Source of the DNA: an uncultured Chloroflexota bacterium
GTDB lineage: Bacteria; Chloroflexota; Anaerolineae; Anaerolineales; Villigracilaceae
Assembly: GCA_900696595.1 (NCBI GenBank)
Contig: CAADGT010000175.1
Span: 1 to 61,770, forward strand
Length of the DNA stretch: 61,770 nucleotides
Reading direction: 5' to 3'
The position numbers and the translations under genes were made by a program. Below are positions 53,901 to 61,770 of the stretch, piece by piece. Under the pieces are notes generated by a model that worked only from the letters and a program-made list of their open reading frames with translations, ran no database searches and had not been told where the DNA came from. How positions within the stretch are numbered: the first letter of the stretch is position 1; the number at the start of each line of letters is the position of its first letter.

Positions 53901-55476
53901 CCGCGATTCCTTCCAGCGAAACTTCGATCTCGACTTCGGAAGCCTCCAGGTTGCGCCCCAACTCGCGCGCGACGGTCTGGAGAATGGCATCCATGTTCTG
54001 CGACGCCCATATTTTTGCGACGATCTCGTTCGTCAGGCGCTCCTGCGAGGCGGCGGACTGGCTTTCCTCGACGAGGCGCGCATTTTCCAACGCAAGCGCA
54101 GCCTGAACCGCTATGGACTCGACCAGGTCTTTCTGTTCGGCGCTCCACTCATCGTCGCCCTGCGCTGTGATCTGGCCGATGACTTGATTCCTCAATGAAA
54201 GCGGCGCTTCCAAAAGATGGTTTCCCGGCTGATCCGTGTCGCCGATGGCGTACTGCAATTTGATATCCGCCGCGAGCGAATTCCACACATTTTCAAGGTA
54301 TTGCCGCTGTGTCGCCTGCATTTCCCTGATGCTTTGTTGCGCCTGTTGATAAAGCCGGGAATTTTCGATTGAGATCGAAATGCCGTTTGCCATATTTTGA
54401 TAGGCGTCCAGATCCTGGGGAAGAAACTCATTCTCTTTTGACGAGTGCATCTCCAGCGCGCCGAGGATGGCGTCTCCCGCCACCAGGGGCGTCACGATCA
54501 GGGAGCGGGTGTAGGGAAAGAGCGGATACTCCTGGCGAATCTGCGAACCGTCCTGGACGATCTGTCCCGATTTCGAGCGGATGACCTGGGCTACCAAACT
54601 TTTCCCGTTGACATTGAGGCGGTGTTTTCGTTCCTTCATCAACCGGCCCGCTTCGCCGACAGCTTCCGTCAGTTCCGCCCATTGTCCCGTTGAATCCATG
54701 AGATAGACTGCGGTGCAATAGAAGCCGAATTCACTTTGGATGTGTCGCGTCGCCATGGGCAGGATTTCGCCCGCGTCCAGGATGGCCGCCACCGCCCTTT
54801 CCACTTCATTGATGCGACGCAACTGCAGGGTGCGCTCCTCGACCCGGGTTTCCAGGTTGTTTCTTTCGTCGCGCAGTTCTGCCAGCGTTTGAGCGACCTT
54901 CTCCTGCACGGCGGAAAACTCCCTCTCCAACTGGCGAAAACCGATGATGATTACCACGCCGAACATGAGCAGGGCGGCAGCGGCGCTGAGCCAGTCTTCC
55001 CACCTGGCGGGGGCGGCGTTGGGGTTGAGAGCGACGAGGTAACCTTCGAGCATTAAGGGCGCGACGACGAGAAACGTGGCGATTCCGGCGGCGATGGCGT
55101 AAATGCCCGCCCGCGGCGATAACAACATTGTGGAAAAAACAATCAGCGCCAGGAAGAAAAACAGACTGTCGCCGAGTATTCCCAGGCTGATCAATTCGCC
55201 GATCGCGACCGCATATATCCCAAAGAGGAAAGCCGAGATGCGGACCGCATAGGGAAATTTGAATACCGCGCTGACGGCGATGAGCGCGTATACGCCTATA
55301 AAAATGGAGTTAACCAGCAGGCTGTTGGACGCGCTGATTGCGGGGAACAGCGCGATCGCGCCAAAGACCAGAATGCCGATCAGCAGGGGAAGGACAAATC
55401 CTTCCCGCCACGATCGGTACACGCGTTTTGTGGCGTCGCTTACTTCGCCGGGAGCGGGATTCGACAACTGTGTCAT
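53893..55476 (-). CDS. receptor: six-TM module + GAF-GAF, no output domain
   Basis: 527 residues. Six helices (28-180), coiled coil (EEKVQAQ-like, with RDERNNLETRVEERTLQLRR), GAF1 (230-385; divergent, MKERKHRLNVNGKSLVAQVI), short GAF2 (LENVWNSLAADIKLQYAIGD, APLSLRNQVIGQITA), stub (475-520). Its ATG follows the previous TAG with no gap, behind GGAAGAGG. No output domain. Confidence 0.86.
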   Translation of the reverse strand: MTQLSNPAPGEVSDATKRVYRSWREGFVLPLLIGILVFGAIALFPAISASNSLLVNSIFIGVYALIAVSAVFKFPYAVRISAFLFGIYAVAIGELISLGILGDSLFFFLALIVFSTMLLSPRAGIYAIAAGIATFLVVAPLMLEGYLVALNPNAAPARWEDWLSAAAALLMFGVVIIIGFRQLEREFSAVQEKVAQTLAELRDERNNLETRVEERTLQLRRINEVERAVAAILDAGEILPMATRHIQSEFGFYCTAVYLMDSTGQWAELTEAVGEAGRLMKERKHRLNVNGKSLVAQVIRSKSGQIVQDGSQIRQEYPLFPYTRSLIVTPLVAGDAILGALEMHSSKENEFLPQDLDAYQNMANGISISIENSRLYQQAQQSIREMQATQRQYLENVWNSLAADIKLQYAIGDTDQPGNHLLEAPLSLRNQVIGQITAQGDDEWSAEQKDLVESIAVQAALALENARLVEESQSAASQERLTNEIVAKIWASQNMDAILQTVARELGRNLEASEVEIEVSLEGIADE

Positions 55477-58400
55477 CTATTCCTCTTCCAGGCTGGCGCG
55501 CGTTTTCGGGCGCACGTCAATCCGGGTATAACGCGCTCCCGTCACCCGGGTGATTTCGCTTGCGGTGGTATGAAGAATGGATTGGATGTCCGTGGAGCGG
55601 CGGATGCGGGCAGTGATTTCGTGGACGAGCCGTTCGCGTTCCGACTGCGTCCGGATCTGTTCCACCAACCGGGCATTGGCGATCACGGCGGCAAGGCTCC
55701 CGCCCAGCGTTCCCAGCATTTCTTCATCGTTATCGGAATAGGCGTCCGTTTGCTCGCTCTCGACATTGATCACGCCCAGAATTTCGTTGCGGTAGATCAA
55801 AGGCACTGCCATTTCAGACCTTGTGTTCGCGCTGATTTGTATGTAGCGCGGGTCTTCCAAAACGTCGCGCAGGCGGAGCGCGCGCCGGTGCGCGGCGACC
55901 CAACCGGCGACTCCCGAACCCATGGCGATCTTCATCCCCGCGATGTCGTTGGCAAAACCGACCGACGCCTTTACTTCCAATTCGCTTTTCTCGCGGTTTA
56001 CGAGCAGGATCATTACGCGGTCGCCTCCCAGCGTCACCTGGAGCCCGCTCACCGCGCTTTCGAGAGCCTCCTCGAGCGTCGTCCCCGAAGCGGCGGAGGA
56101 TGTAATGTGGTGAAGCAGGCGATGCTGCGAGAGATGTTCCTGCGTTTCTGCGAAGAGTTCCGTGTTTTCCACGGCAATTGCAAGTTGATCGGCGAGGATC
56201 TGCAGGCTGCGCAGGTTGTCTTCATGGAACGCATACGGCATGACGCTTTGCACGTCCAGGGCGCCGAGGATGCGGTCGCCGATCCGCAGGGGAATGGCCG
56301 CCTCAGCGTGGGTGTCCGGCAAAAGCGGGTTGGGATAATAGGTCAGGTCTTTGGTCGTGTCGCTCACGATTAGGGGTTCGCCTTTGCCGGTCACATAACC
56401 CACAATGGATTTCGAGCCGACCCCGATCTTGTATCCCTGCCGTTTCATCTGCGCGCCCGCCTCGCCGGTCGCTTCGCGCACGACGGCAAACTCGCCGGGC
56501 ATGTCGAGCAGGAAGACCGCCGCATGGTAGAAATCGAACCGTTCGCGGATCAATTGAACGGCTTTGCTCAGAAGTTCATCCAGGTTGAGAGAGCCGCTGA
56601 TGTCGCGCGCGATCTCTGCGGCGGTCTCCAATTGCAGAGCCTTTTGCTTGCTCTCCTCCAATAATTCCACGCTCTTAATCACGCCCGCCACCTGCCCGGC
56701 GACGGTCAGGAAGAATTTCATGTCGTCTTCATTGAACGCCCCTTCGCGTTCCAGGTCCTGAATGATGAGCGCCCCGATCGGCTCGCCCTGCACCAGCATC
56801 GGCGCGCCCATCCAGGATCGGGCGGGTTTGCCGATCACCTTGGCGCCGAGTTCCGCCAACCTCCGTTCCGTGTCTTTTATGAGCATTAACGGCTGACGGG
56901 TTTTAATCAGGATGGATGTAAGCCCTTCGCCGAGGGGGAAGGGAGGAATCGAAACGACCTTTCCGTCTTCGTAGCTGAACGGGATGCGGATCGAATCGGT
57001 CGCCTTGTCGTAGATGGCGACGATCAGGTTGTAATCTCCGATGATCTGCTGTATTTTGGCGAGCAGGGCGTGGAAGAATCCCTGGATATCGGAAACCGAG
57101 GAACTCAATTCGTTGATCGAAGACAGCGATTCGACCTCACTTAAGTGCTTCTCTGTTTGGGCAATCGCGTCGGCGCGCTGAATGGCGACGGACATCAAAT
57201 CTGCCAGGCTTTCATAAGGACGGATCGAAGCCTCTGCCGGGCTTTGCTGTTTCGAGCCGATCAAGACCAACCCTTCGAGCGCCTCCCGTCCCTTCACAGG
57301 CAGGAAAACGCCGTTCAGCAGGTTGAGCGACCGGAGAATAGTCCGCAGAATCATGGGGAGTTCGACGCTTGCGCTGGACGCGGAAACCATGCCGCTTGAA
57401 AAGAACGTATCCAGGTCTTGCTCATCGGCTGACATGCCTTCCCCCCACCAGTTGCGCGGAACTTCGTCCCGAACGACATCCGACGCCGCCGTAACCTTGA
57501 AAGTGTTGCCCTTCGATTGAAAGAGCAGGGCTGGGTGCGGGGAGTCTTTCAAGATCAAACCGCCTGCGCGCAGAACCTCCGCCTTGTCCTTTGCCTCGGC
57601 GACCATGCGGCTCGACCGATAGAGTCTATCCAACTCTTGAAAATCAACCTTGCTGGCTTCGACCAGCCCGGCGGTTTGAATGGCGGCGGCAACCTGGCTG
57701 GCGAGCGTCTTCAACATGACCGTCGTCTCCTCGTTGAAGGCTCCCGCCTGGGCGCTTTGCACATCCAGCACGCCGATCACGTTGTTGCCGAGCGCGATTG
57801 GGACGCAGACCTCGGAGCGCGTTTCGGGCAATAGTTCATTCTTCAGATGAAGCGGGTCTTCCGTCACGTCGGAGGCAAGCCGCGCCTCGTTATTTGCCGC
57901 CACCCAGCCGACGATGGATTGAGAGCCGATGGGCAGGCTGTGTTTTCTTTCAGCAAATTCCCTGGACGCCGAACCGAACCCGCTTTTGAATTCCACGTTT
58001 TTTCCGCTGCGATCCACGAGGAATATGCTCGCCTGCGAGAAGCCAAACTGTCTGGCGAGCAGTTCGGTCGTCTTTCGCAACATTTCGTCGAGGTCGGCGA
58101 TGGCGGTCACGTTTTGCGCCACCTCAGCCGCCGTCCGAATCTGAAGCGTTCGCTCGTCCACCTTTCGCTCCAGGGAGCGGCGACTCTCTTCGATCTGATC
58201 GGCAAGCAGGTTGAAGGAGCGCGAGAGGACGCCCACTTCGTCGTCCGAACCGGTGTCGCGGGCGCGTTGATTCCAGTCGCCGTCCGCCATTTTCAAGGTG
58301 ATGGCGGAAAGCGCTTGAAGGGGCTGAATGACCCTTTTTGTGCCGTAATAAAGGATGACCCCCATTGCGATCATCGAGGCGCTGATGAGCAGAATCGTAA

Positions 58401-59355
58401 ACGCGGCAAGGCTGTTGATTTGTTCGAAGATGTCCCGGGTGTTGACCGCCAGCACAACCCCGCTGTGAATCGCTGGAAGCCAGAGAAACTGCGAGATGAT
58501 GCCCGTCCCGGCCTCAAACTCCAAATCCAGCGGGGTGGGGGAGGAAACTTCGAGGCTGGTCGCCCTATCCATCTCGGCGTGAAGCGCGTCCCTCGACGCG
58601 CCGGTTAAAGTTGCGGCGGCGAAAGAGCCGCTTTCCCGATCCAAAGTGAAGAGTGTGTCGTCCGGCAGGACGAAATAGGAATTTGCGTAGGGGGCAAGCA
58701 CGTTCAACGGCTCGAGTATTTCCTGCGCGCCCGCCTCCCTTGTGATTCCGACAATCGCTCCCAGGATCGAATCCCCTTGCGCAGTTTTATATTGAACGGC
58801 AGTCAGAAGAATGACTTCATCGGGATACAGCGGCGGCAGCCCGAAGAGCAGAATCGAACGGCTTTCCTCGAACTCAAAAAGCGCCGGGTCGAGCGACTCG
58901 CCTTCCCAATTCTCGTCGCTGGCAAGGGCGATGTGCCCGTCGTCGTCGAGCAGGATGAAGCCGTCGTATCCCGCCATGTTTCCCGTAGGACTGTCGAGCA
59001 GGGTCTCGAAAAATTCCCGGCGGATGGATTGGAATTGGTCGCTTTGCCGGTTGGCATGCAGGGCGGCTTCGATCAAAACCGCCGCCTCCTCCCCCTCGAA
59101 TCGGGATTGCAACTCCCTCTCCCTTTCCCTTGCATCCCGCTCGATTTCACCCACCTGGTTCGCAAGCAGGTTTTTCAACTGGGCGTTCGCCTGCTCGCGT
59201 AGAAGCGTTTGCGCGCGCAGGTACGCGACTCCCGCCATCGAGACAAGCGGAATGAACGTAAAGATCAAGAGCGTCCTGACGAGGGTGCGGGTTAGGCTGC
59301 CCTTGAACCTTCCTTTTTGAGATCCATGTTTGGTCGGCGCCGCGGGATTTTCCAT
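55477..59355 (-). CDS. receptor: Cache-HAMP followed by five GAF domains, no output domain
   Basis: 1292 residues, the largest gene of the window. Helix (about 26-46), extracytoplasmic domain (50-310, probably dCache), helix (317-337), HAMP (338-395), then GAF1 (420-565), a weak GAF2 (580-735), GAF3 (745-895), GAF4 (915-1070), GAF5 (1085-1235) and the same truncated-GAF stub (1236-1285). Its GAFs are more varied than in the other ten receptors, and GAF4 (LLPDTHAEAAIPLRIGDRI) resembles a GAF of the hybrid kinase. It may bridge receptors and kinase (inference). First receptor after the two REC genes. Confidence 0.88.
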   Translation of the reverse strand: MENPAAPTKHGSQKGRFKGSLTRTLVRTLLIFTFIPLVSMAGVAYLRAQTLLREQANAQLKNLLANQVGEIERDARERERELQSRFEGEEAAVLIEAALHANRQSDQFQSIRREFFETLLDSPTGNMAGYDGFILLDDDGHIALASDENWEGESLDPALFEFEESRSILLFGLPPLYPDEVILLTAVQYKTAQGDSILGAIVGITREAGAQEILEPLNVLAPYANSYFVLPDDTLFTLDRESGSFAAATLTGASRDALHAEMDRATSLEVSSPTPLDLEFEAGTGIISQFLWLPAIHSGVVLAVNTRDIFEQINSLAAFTILLISASMIAMGVILYYGTKRVIQPLQALSAITLKMADGDWNQRARDTGSDDEVGVLSRSFNLLADQIEESRRSLERKVDERTLQIRTAAEVAQNVTAIADLDEMLRKTTELLARQFGFSQASIFLVDRSGKNVEFKSGFGSASREFAERKHSLPIGSQSIVGWVAANNEARLASDVTEDPLHLKNELLPETRSEVCVPIALGNNVIGVLDVQSAQAGAFNEETTVMLKTLASQVAAAIQTAGLVEASKVDFQELDRLYRSSRMVAEAKDKAEVLRAGGLILKDSPHPALLFQSKGNTFKVTAASDVVRDEVPRNWWGEGMSADEQDLDTFFSSGMVSASSASVELPMILRTILRSLNLLNGVFLPVKGREALEGLVLIGSKQQSPAEASIRPYESLADLMSVAIQRADAIAQTEKHLSEVESLSSINELSSSVSDIQGFFHALLAKIQQIIGDYNLIVAIYDKATDSIRIPFSYEDGKVVSIPPFPLGEGLTSILIKTRQPLMLIKDTERRLAELGAKVIGKPARSWMGAPMLVQGEPIGALIIQDLEREGAFNEDDMKFFLTVAGQVAGVIKSVELLEESKQKALQLETAAEIARDISGSLNLDELLSKAVQLIRERFDFYHAAVFLLDMPGEFAVVREATGEAGAQMKRQGYKIGVGSKSIVGYVTGKGEPLIVSDTTKDLTYYPNPLLPDTHAEAAIPLRIGDRILGALDVQSVMPYAFHEDNLRSLQILADQLAIAVENTELFAETQEHLSQHRLLHHITSSAASGTTLEEALESAVSGLQVTLGGDRVMILLVNREKSELEVKASVGFANDIAGMKIAMGSGVAGWVAAHRRALRLRDVLEDPRYIQISANTRSEMAVPLIYRNEILGVINVESEQTDAYSDNDEEMLGTLGGSLAAVIANARLVEQIRTQSERERLVHEITARIRRSTDIQSILHTTASEITRVTGARYTRIDVRPKTRASLEEE

Positions 59356-59375
59356 TCGAAGGTTTTACATCAACG

Positions 59376-59834
59376 CTAACTGAATTCCCAAACCGGCTCG
59401 CCGTTCAAGATGCGGCGAATCTGGTCCGGAAAACGGTCCGGGTCGAGCGGTTTCCCAAGAAAACCGTCGAATCCGGAATCCCTCGCCTTATTCATCTGCT
59501 CCAGGCTGGCTTCTGCCGTGACCGCCACGATCGGCACGGACTTGAATCTGTCCGAAGCGCGGATCTTCTTGAGCGCGCCGTAACCATCCTCATACGGCAG
59601 GCGGATGTCCATCAGGATCAGGTCGAGACGCGGCAGGGTGTCGGCATATTCCACAACTTCATACCCAGAAGTTTTCCATTCGCAATGAATTCCGAGATAC
59701 CCCAACATGCGGGCGATTAGGACAAAATTCGACACATTATCTTCCACCACAAGCACTGCGGCGTCTTTCGGAATGGTCGCCTTACGGATGGGCTGGGTGT
59801 CTGAAACGGCGAGAGTCTGGTCTTGGTCAGGCAT
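59376..59834 (-). CDS. stand-alone response regulator (REC only)
   Basis: 152 residues. A 25-residue leader then one REC domain: acidic pair in LVVEDNVSNFVLIARM, acceptor Asp in LILMDIRLPYEDGYG, VTAEAS, and Lys in LGKPLDPD. No effector domain, so a CheY/Spo0F-like shuttle or phosphate sink. Strong ribosome site AAGGAG before ATG 59834; overlaps the upstream REC gene by 8 bp. Confidence 0.9.
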   Translation of the reverse strand: MPDQDQTLAVSDTQPIRKATIPKDAAVLVVEDNVSNFVLIARMLGYLGIHCEWKTSGYEVVEYADTLPRLDLILMDIRLPYEDGYGALKKIRASDRFKSVPIVAVTAEASLEQMNKARDSGFDGFLGKPLDPDRFPDQIRRILNGEPVWEFS

Positions 59835-60270
59835 TGGTTCTCCTTGTAAGGAAGCGTTCGATCTGCTGGGCAAGCGTATCAATGTCTATCGGTTTCTGGA
59901 TGTACCCGTCGCAGCCTGCTTCGAGCGATTTTTCCCGGTCGCCCCGCATCACGTTGGCGGTCACCGCCACAATCGGGATGCCGGAAAATTTTTCCATTTG
60001 CCTGATCTTTGCCGTCAGCGTGTACCCGTCCACACCGGGCATATTGATGTCCATCAGGATCAGGTCTATTTTTTCCTGCGCAAGTTTTTGAACGGCGTGG
60101 TCCGCATGTGAAGCCTCGATCACCGCATACCCCTCGGCGTTCAACACCCTGCGGATAAGGTTGCGATTATCCGGGTTGTCTTCCACATACAAGATTGTGC
60201 CTTTGCCTGCATTTGTCATCTCATGCAATTCTCCACGCGGAATTTTACTGTACTGCGCGGGCGTATCCAT
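59827..60270 (-). CDS. stand-alone response regulator (REC only), first gene of the operon
   Basis: About 147 residues from ATG 60270; an in-frame ATG at 60219 (131 residues, MTNAGKG...) is also possible and has GGAG 11 bp upstream. One REC domain: TILYVEDNPDNRNLIRRVL, acceptor Asp in LILMDINMPGVDGY, VTANVM, Lys in IQKPIDID. The frame is open further upstream but only by running through the tRNA-Gly gene. No effector domain. Paralogue of the next gene. Confidence 0.88.
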   Translation of the reverse strand: MDTPAQYSKIPRGELHEMTNAGKGTILYVEDNPDNRNLIRRVLNAEGYAVIEASHADHAVQKLAQEKIDLILMDINMPGVDGYTLTAKIRQMEKFSGIPIVAVTANVMRGDREKSLEAGCDGYIQKPIDIDTLAQQIERFLTRRTNA

Positions 60271-60295
60271 GACAGCAACCTTACAACTTGCAAAT

Positions 60296-60301
60296 AGTAT
60301 A
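60296..60301 (-). promoter_or_regulatory. -10 box of the signalling operon
   Basis: TATACT on the minus strand between the tRNA terminator and the first REC gene; -35 not convincing. No other promoter-like site stands out down to 27897, where gaps between genes are 35 bp or less. Confidence 0.45.
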
Positions 60302-60307
60302 GCATAA

Positions 60308-60337
60308 CAAAAAGCCGGGGGAACGCATCCCTCGGCT
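60308..60337 (-). terminator. rho-independent terminator of tRNA-Gly
   Basis: Minus strand: AGCCGAGGG / CCCCCGGCT stem (one mismatch) with a 7-base loop, followed by TTTTTGTT. It lies 6 bp past the tRNA 3' end and insulates the signalling operon. Confidence 0.8.
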
Positions 60338-60342
60338 GTGGA

Positions 60343-60413
60343 GCGGGTGATGGGAGTCGAACCCACGATATCTTGCTTGGGAAGCAAGCGTTCTACCACT
60401 GAACTACACCCGC
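60343..60413 (-). tRNA. tRNA-Gly (CCC anticodon)
   Basis: 71 nt. Acceptor stem GCGGGTG/CACCCGC is perfect, D-arm GTTC-AGTGGTA-GAAC, anticodon stem CTTGC/GCAAG with loop TTCCCAA giving anticodon CCC, variable loop ATATC, and T-arm GTGGG-TTCGACT-CCCAT. No encoded CCA. Reads the GGG codon. Confidence 0.95.
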
Positions 60414-60487
60414 TTGGGTAATGGGATTATACGGCACGCTAAAAAGCCGTGTCAAGCGCGGATTTAAACGCCTCGAACCGGACCCGG

Positions 60488-61525
60488 TCACTGGTTGCGT
60501 TTCAGGAGCAGGTTTGCCAGCCCGAGCAGAACCTCGCCAGCCTCTCCCTGCGGGTTTGCCTTGTCGAGAAAATCAAGCGCCTTGCGGGTCTCCTCTTCCG
60601 AGACCTCCTCTGCGAAATTTTTCCCGCCTTCATCCTCCAGCATGGACGCGACCTCCTTCACCTCAGCGGGGGCGATGGGACCTTCCCTCCAACGCCGGGC
60701 GAACCTGCCGTTTTTCTCCAAGCCATATAAAACAGGCAGGGAGTTCTTCCCCTCGACGAGATCGCTCGCCGCCGATTTCCCGGTGACGGCTTCATCGCCC
60801 CAAATGCCCAAAATATCGTCCTGCACTTGAAAGGCAAACCCCAGGTGATAACCGAACAATCGGAAACACTCAACCGCCTCGCCTTGCGCGTAGCCAAGTA
60901 AGGCTCCAACCTGAGTGCAGGCAGAAAGCAGGGCGGAAGTTTTCCCACTGACCATCGGCATGTAATCGCCTATTGCAAGGTCGGAGCGGTCTTCATAAGA
61001 CATATCCAGGAATTGGCCCTTCGTAAGTTCCAGGCAGCAATCGTTAAGGATGCGCGCCGCGCGAACGACCATCGGAGCCGGGAAATGATCTTGAAGGTCG
61101 AGCGCGGCTTGGTTGGCGATGACGAAAAGAGCGTCGCCGACGTTGATCGCCATGGGCGCGCCCCATTTGACCCAGACGGTCTTCCGTCCGCGTCGGAGTT
61201 CGGAATTATCCTGTATGTCGTCGTGGACAAGCGAAAAGTTATGGATCAGTTCGACAGAAGCGGCGACGGGGATCGCGTGCAGCCAATTTACATAATCTTC
61301 CCGCCCGCTTTCCCCGCCATGGGCGGAAACAAGCGACAGCAATAACAACAGCGGCCTGATTCGTTTCCCAGCCGCCTGCGCCCCCGCCCCCTCGCCCGTC
61401 CAACCCATGTGATACGCCAGCATTTCATGAAACTGACGGGTGCGGGGTTGGTCGAGCCTGCCCGCCTGCCTTTGCAATTCGCTCTCTATCGCTTCGAGCA
61501 TTTTCTTTTGGAGGTTTCCTGCCAT
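60488..61525 (-). CDS. polyprenyl (geranylgeranyl/farnesyl) diphosphate synthase
   Basis: 345 residues. Trans-prenyltransferase that condenses isopentenyl diphosphate with allylic diphosphates. The first Asp-rich motif is in NFSLVHDDIQDNSELRRGR; the second is FAFQVQDDILGIWGD; GKRIRPLLLLL and GKTSALLSACTQ are also typical. Product length cannot be fixed from sequence; C20 is most common for this layout. Ribosome site AAGGA before ATG 61525. Monocistronic, 120 bp from the IS end. Confidence 0.92.
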   Translation of the reverse strand: MAGNLQKKMLEAIESELQRQAGRLDQPRTRQFHEMLAYHMGWTGEGAGAQAAGKRIRPLLLLLSLVSAHGGESGREDYVNWLHAIPVAASVELIHNFSLVHDDIQDNSELRRGRKTVWVKWGAPMAINVGDALFVIANQAALDLQDHFPAPMVVRAARILNDCCLELTKGQFLDMSYEDRSDLAIGDYMPMVSGKTSALLSACTQVGALLGYAQGEAVECFRLFGYHLGFAFQVQDDILGIWGDEAVTGKSAASDLVEGKNSLPVLYGLEKNGRFARRWREGPIAPAEVKEVASMLEDEGGKNFAEEVSEEETRKALDFLDKANPQGEAGEVLLGLANLLLKRNQ

Positions 61526-61644
61526 GCATCAATTCCTTCTTCGAGAAATCCCGCATCAATGGGGCGGGGGAGTCGCCGGTAAATGGGCGCGAGCCGTCGT
61601 TATTTTATCCGATGCGGCTGAAACAGGCGTTATAATCGCGCGAT

Positions 61645-61770
61645 TGGGAGCATTCAAATTCTGTAGAATCAAGCAGCCAACGGCAAGGCATCCCATTGGC
61701 GGCTAATCCAGGCGGCTCGAGCCTTGGCAACCATGGTAGCGCCCTCCTTTGTCCAGCGCGCGCCGGGACG
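61645..61770 (-). mobile_element. IS element end (right copy), transposase 3' end
   Basis: Exact inverted copy of 2-127, so the minus strand here encodes the same transposase-like C-terminus (61669-61770) and the same outer end. The element continues off the window. The 61526-61644 stretch between it and the prenyl synthase holds TATAAT-like A/T runs but no gene that I can support. Confidence 0.6.

Noticed and set aside
34703..59355. Annotating the eleven GAF receptors as histidine kinases
   Set aside because: None has an H-box, N-box or G-box; the only such motifs in the operon are in the gene at 30551-33913.
60270..60399. N-terminal extension of the first REC gene to 60399
   Set aside because: It would translate through tRNA-Gly and its terminator; the MVERLLPKQ...GSTPITRST sequence is the usual tRNA artefact.

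Overview
The window looks like one whole metagenomic contig from a GC-rich bacterium. Protein style suggests Chloroflexota, probably class Anaerolineae: many GAF-domain proteins with the same phrasing, paired phosphatase/sulfatase-fold enzymes with Tat signals, a mitochondrial-type citrate synthase, and tandem-heptamer and palindromic intergenic repeats. No rRNA or marker gene is present, so this placement is an inference. The two window ends are the same 126-bp sequence in inverted orientation (2-127 and 61645-61770). It carries the last codons of a probable transposase, so the contig is bounded by two copies of one insertion sequence facing inward.

Left part (1-8643): the IS end cuts a type III CRISPR-Cas cas10/cmr2 gene after 52 codons. 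Then come a small sulfotransferase and a leftward block of three alkaline-phosphatase-superfamily enzymes, a membrane protein and a 56-residue membrane protein. Next are a VanZ-like protein, a HEAT-repeat protein with a basic tail, and a 443-bp gene-free gap holding a 71-bp direct repeat.

Central metabolism (8644-27875): orphan HicB, P5C-type aldehyde dehydrogenase with a histone-like Lys/Ala tail, thioredoxin reductase, malate dehydrogenase, citrate synthase, oligopeptidase B, a P-loop ATPase, deoxyribose-phosphate aldolase followed by a two-domain ALDH16-type aldehyde dehydrogenase, phosphatidylcholine synthase, GNAT, PlsC, lipid kinase, two MocA-like proteins (one fused to YqeC), and a response regulator whose GGDEF domain is degenerate.

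Signalling island (27897-60270): seventeen minus-strand genes with gaps of 35 bp or less, apparently one 32-kb operon. In transcription order: two stand-alone receiver (REC) proteins; eleven membrane receptors that end in GAF domains with no kinase, cyclase, methyl-accepting or DNA-binding output; a ParA/MinD-like ATPase; one soluble hybrid histidine kinase; a threonine synthase fused to a REC domain; and an EamA exporter. Ten receptors share a nearly constant C-terminus (canonical GAF, divergent GAF with a W...GY motif, then a truncated-GAF stub) joined to three interchangeable inputs: a six-helix membrane module, a dCache domain, or both. Some dCache domains carry residues typical of amino-acid sensors. 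My hypothesis is an amino-acid-responsive receptor array in which one kinase serves many receptors and the phosphorelay acts directly on threonine synthesis, with export by the EamA protein. This is inference from gene content.

Right end: tRNA-Gly(CCC) with its terminator just upstream of the island promoter, a polyprenyl diphosphate synthase, and the second IS end.
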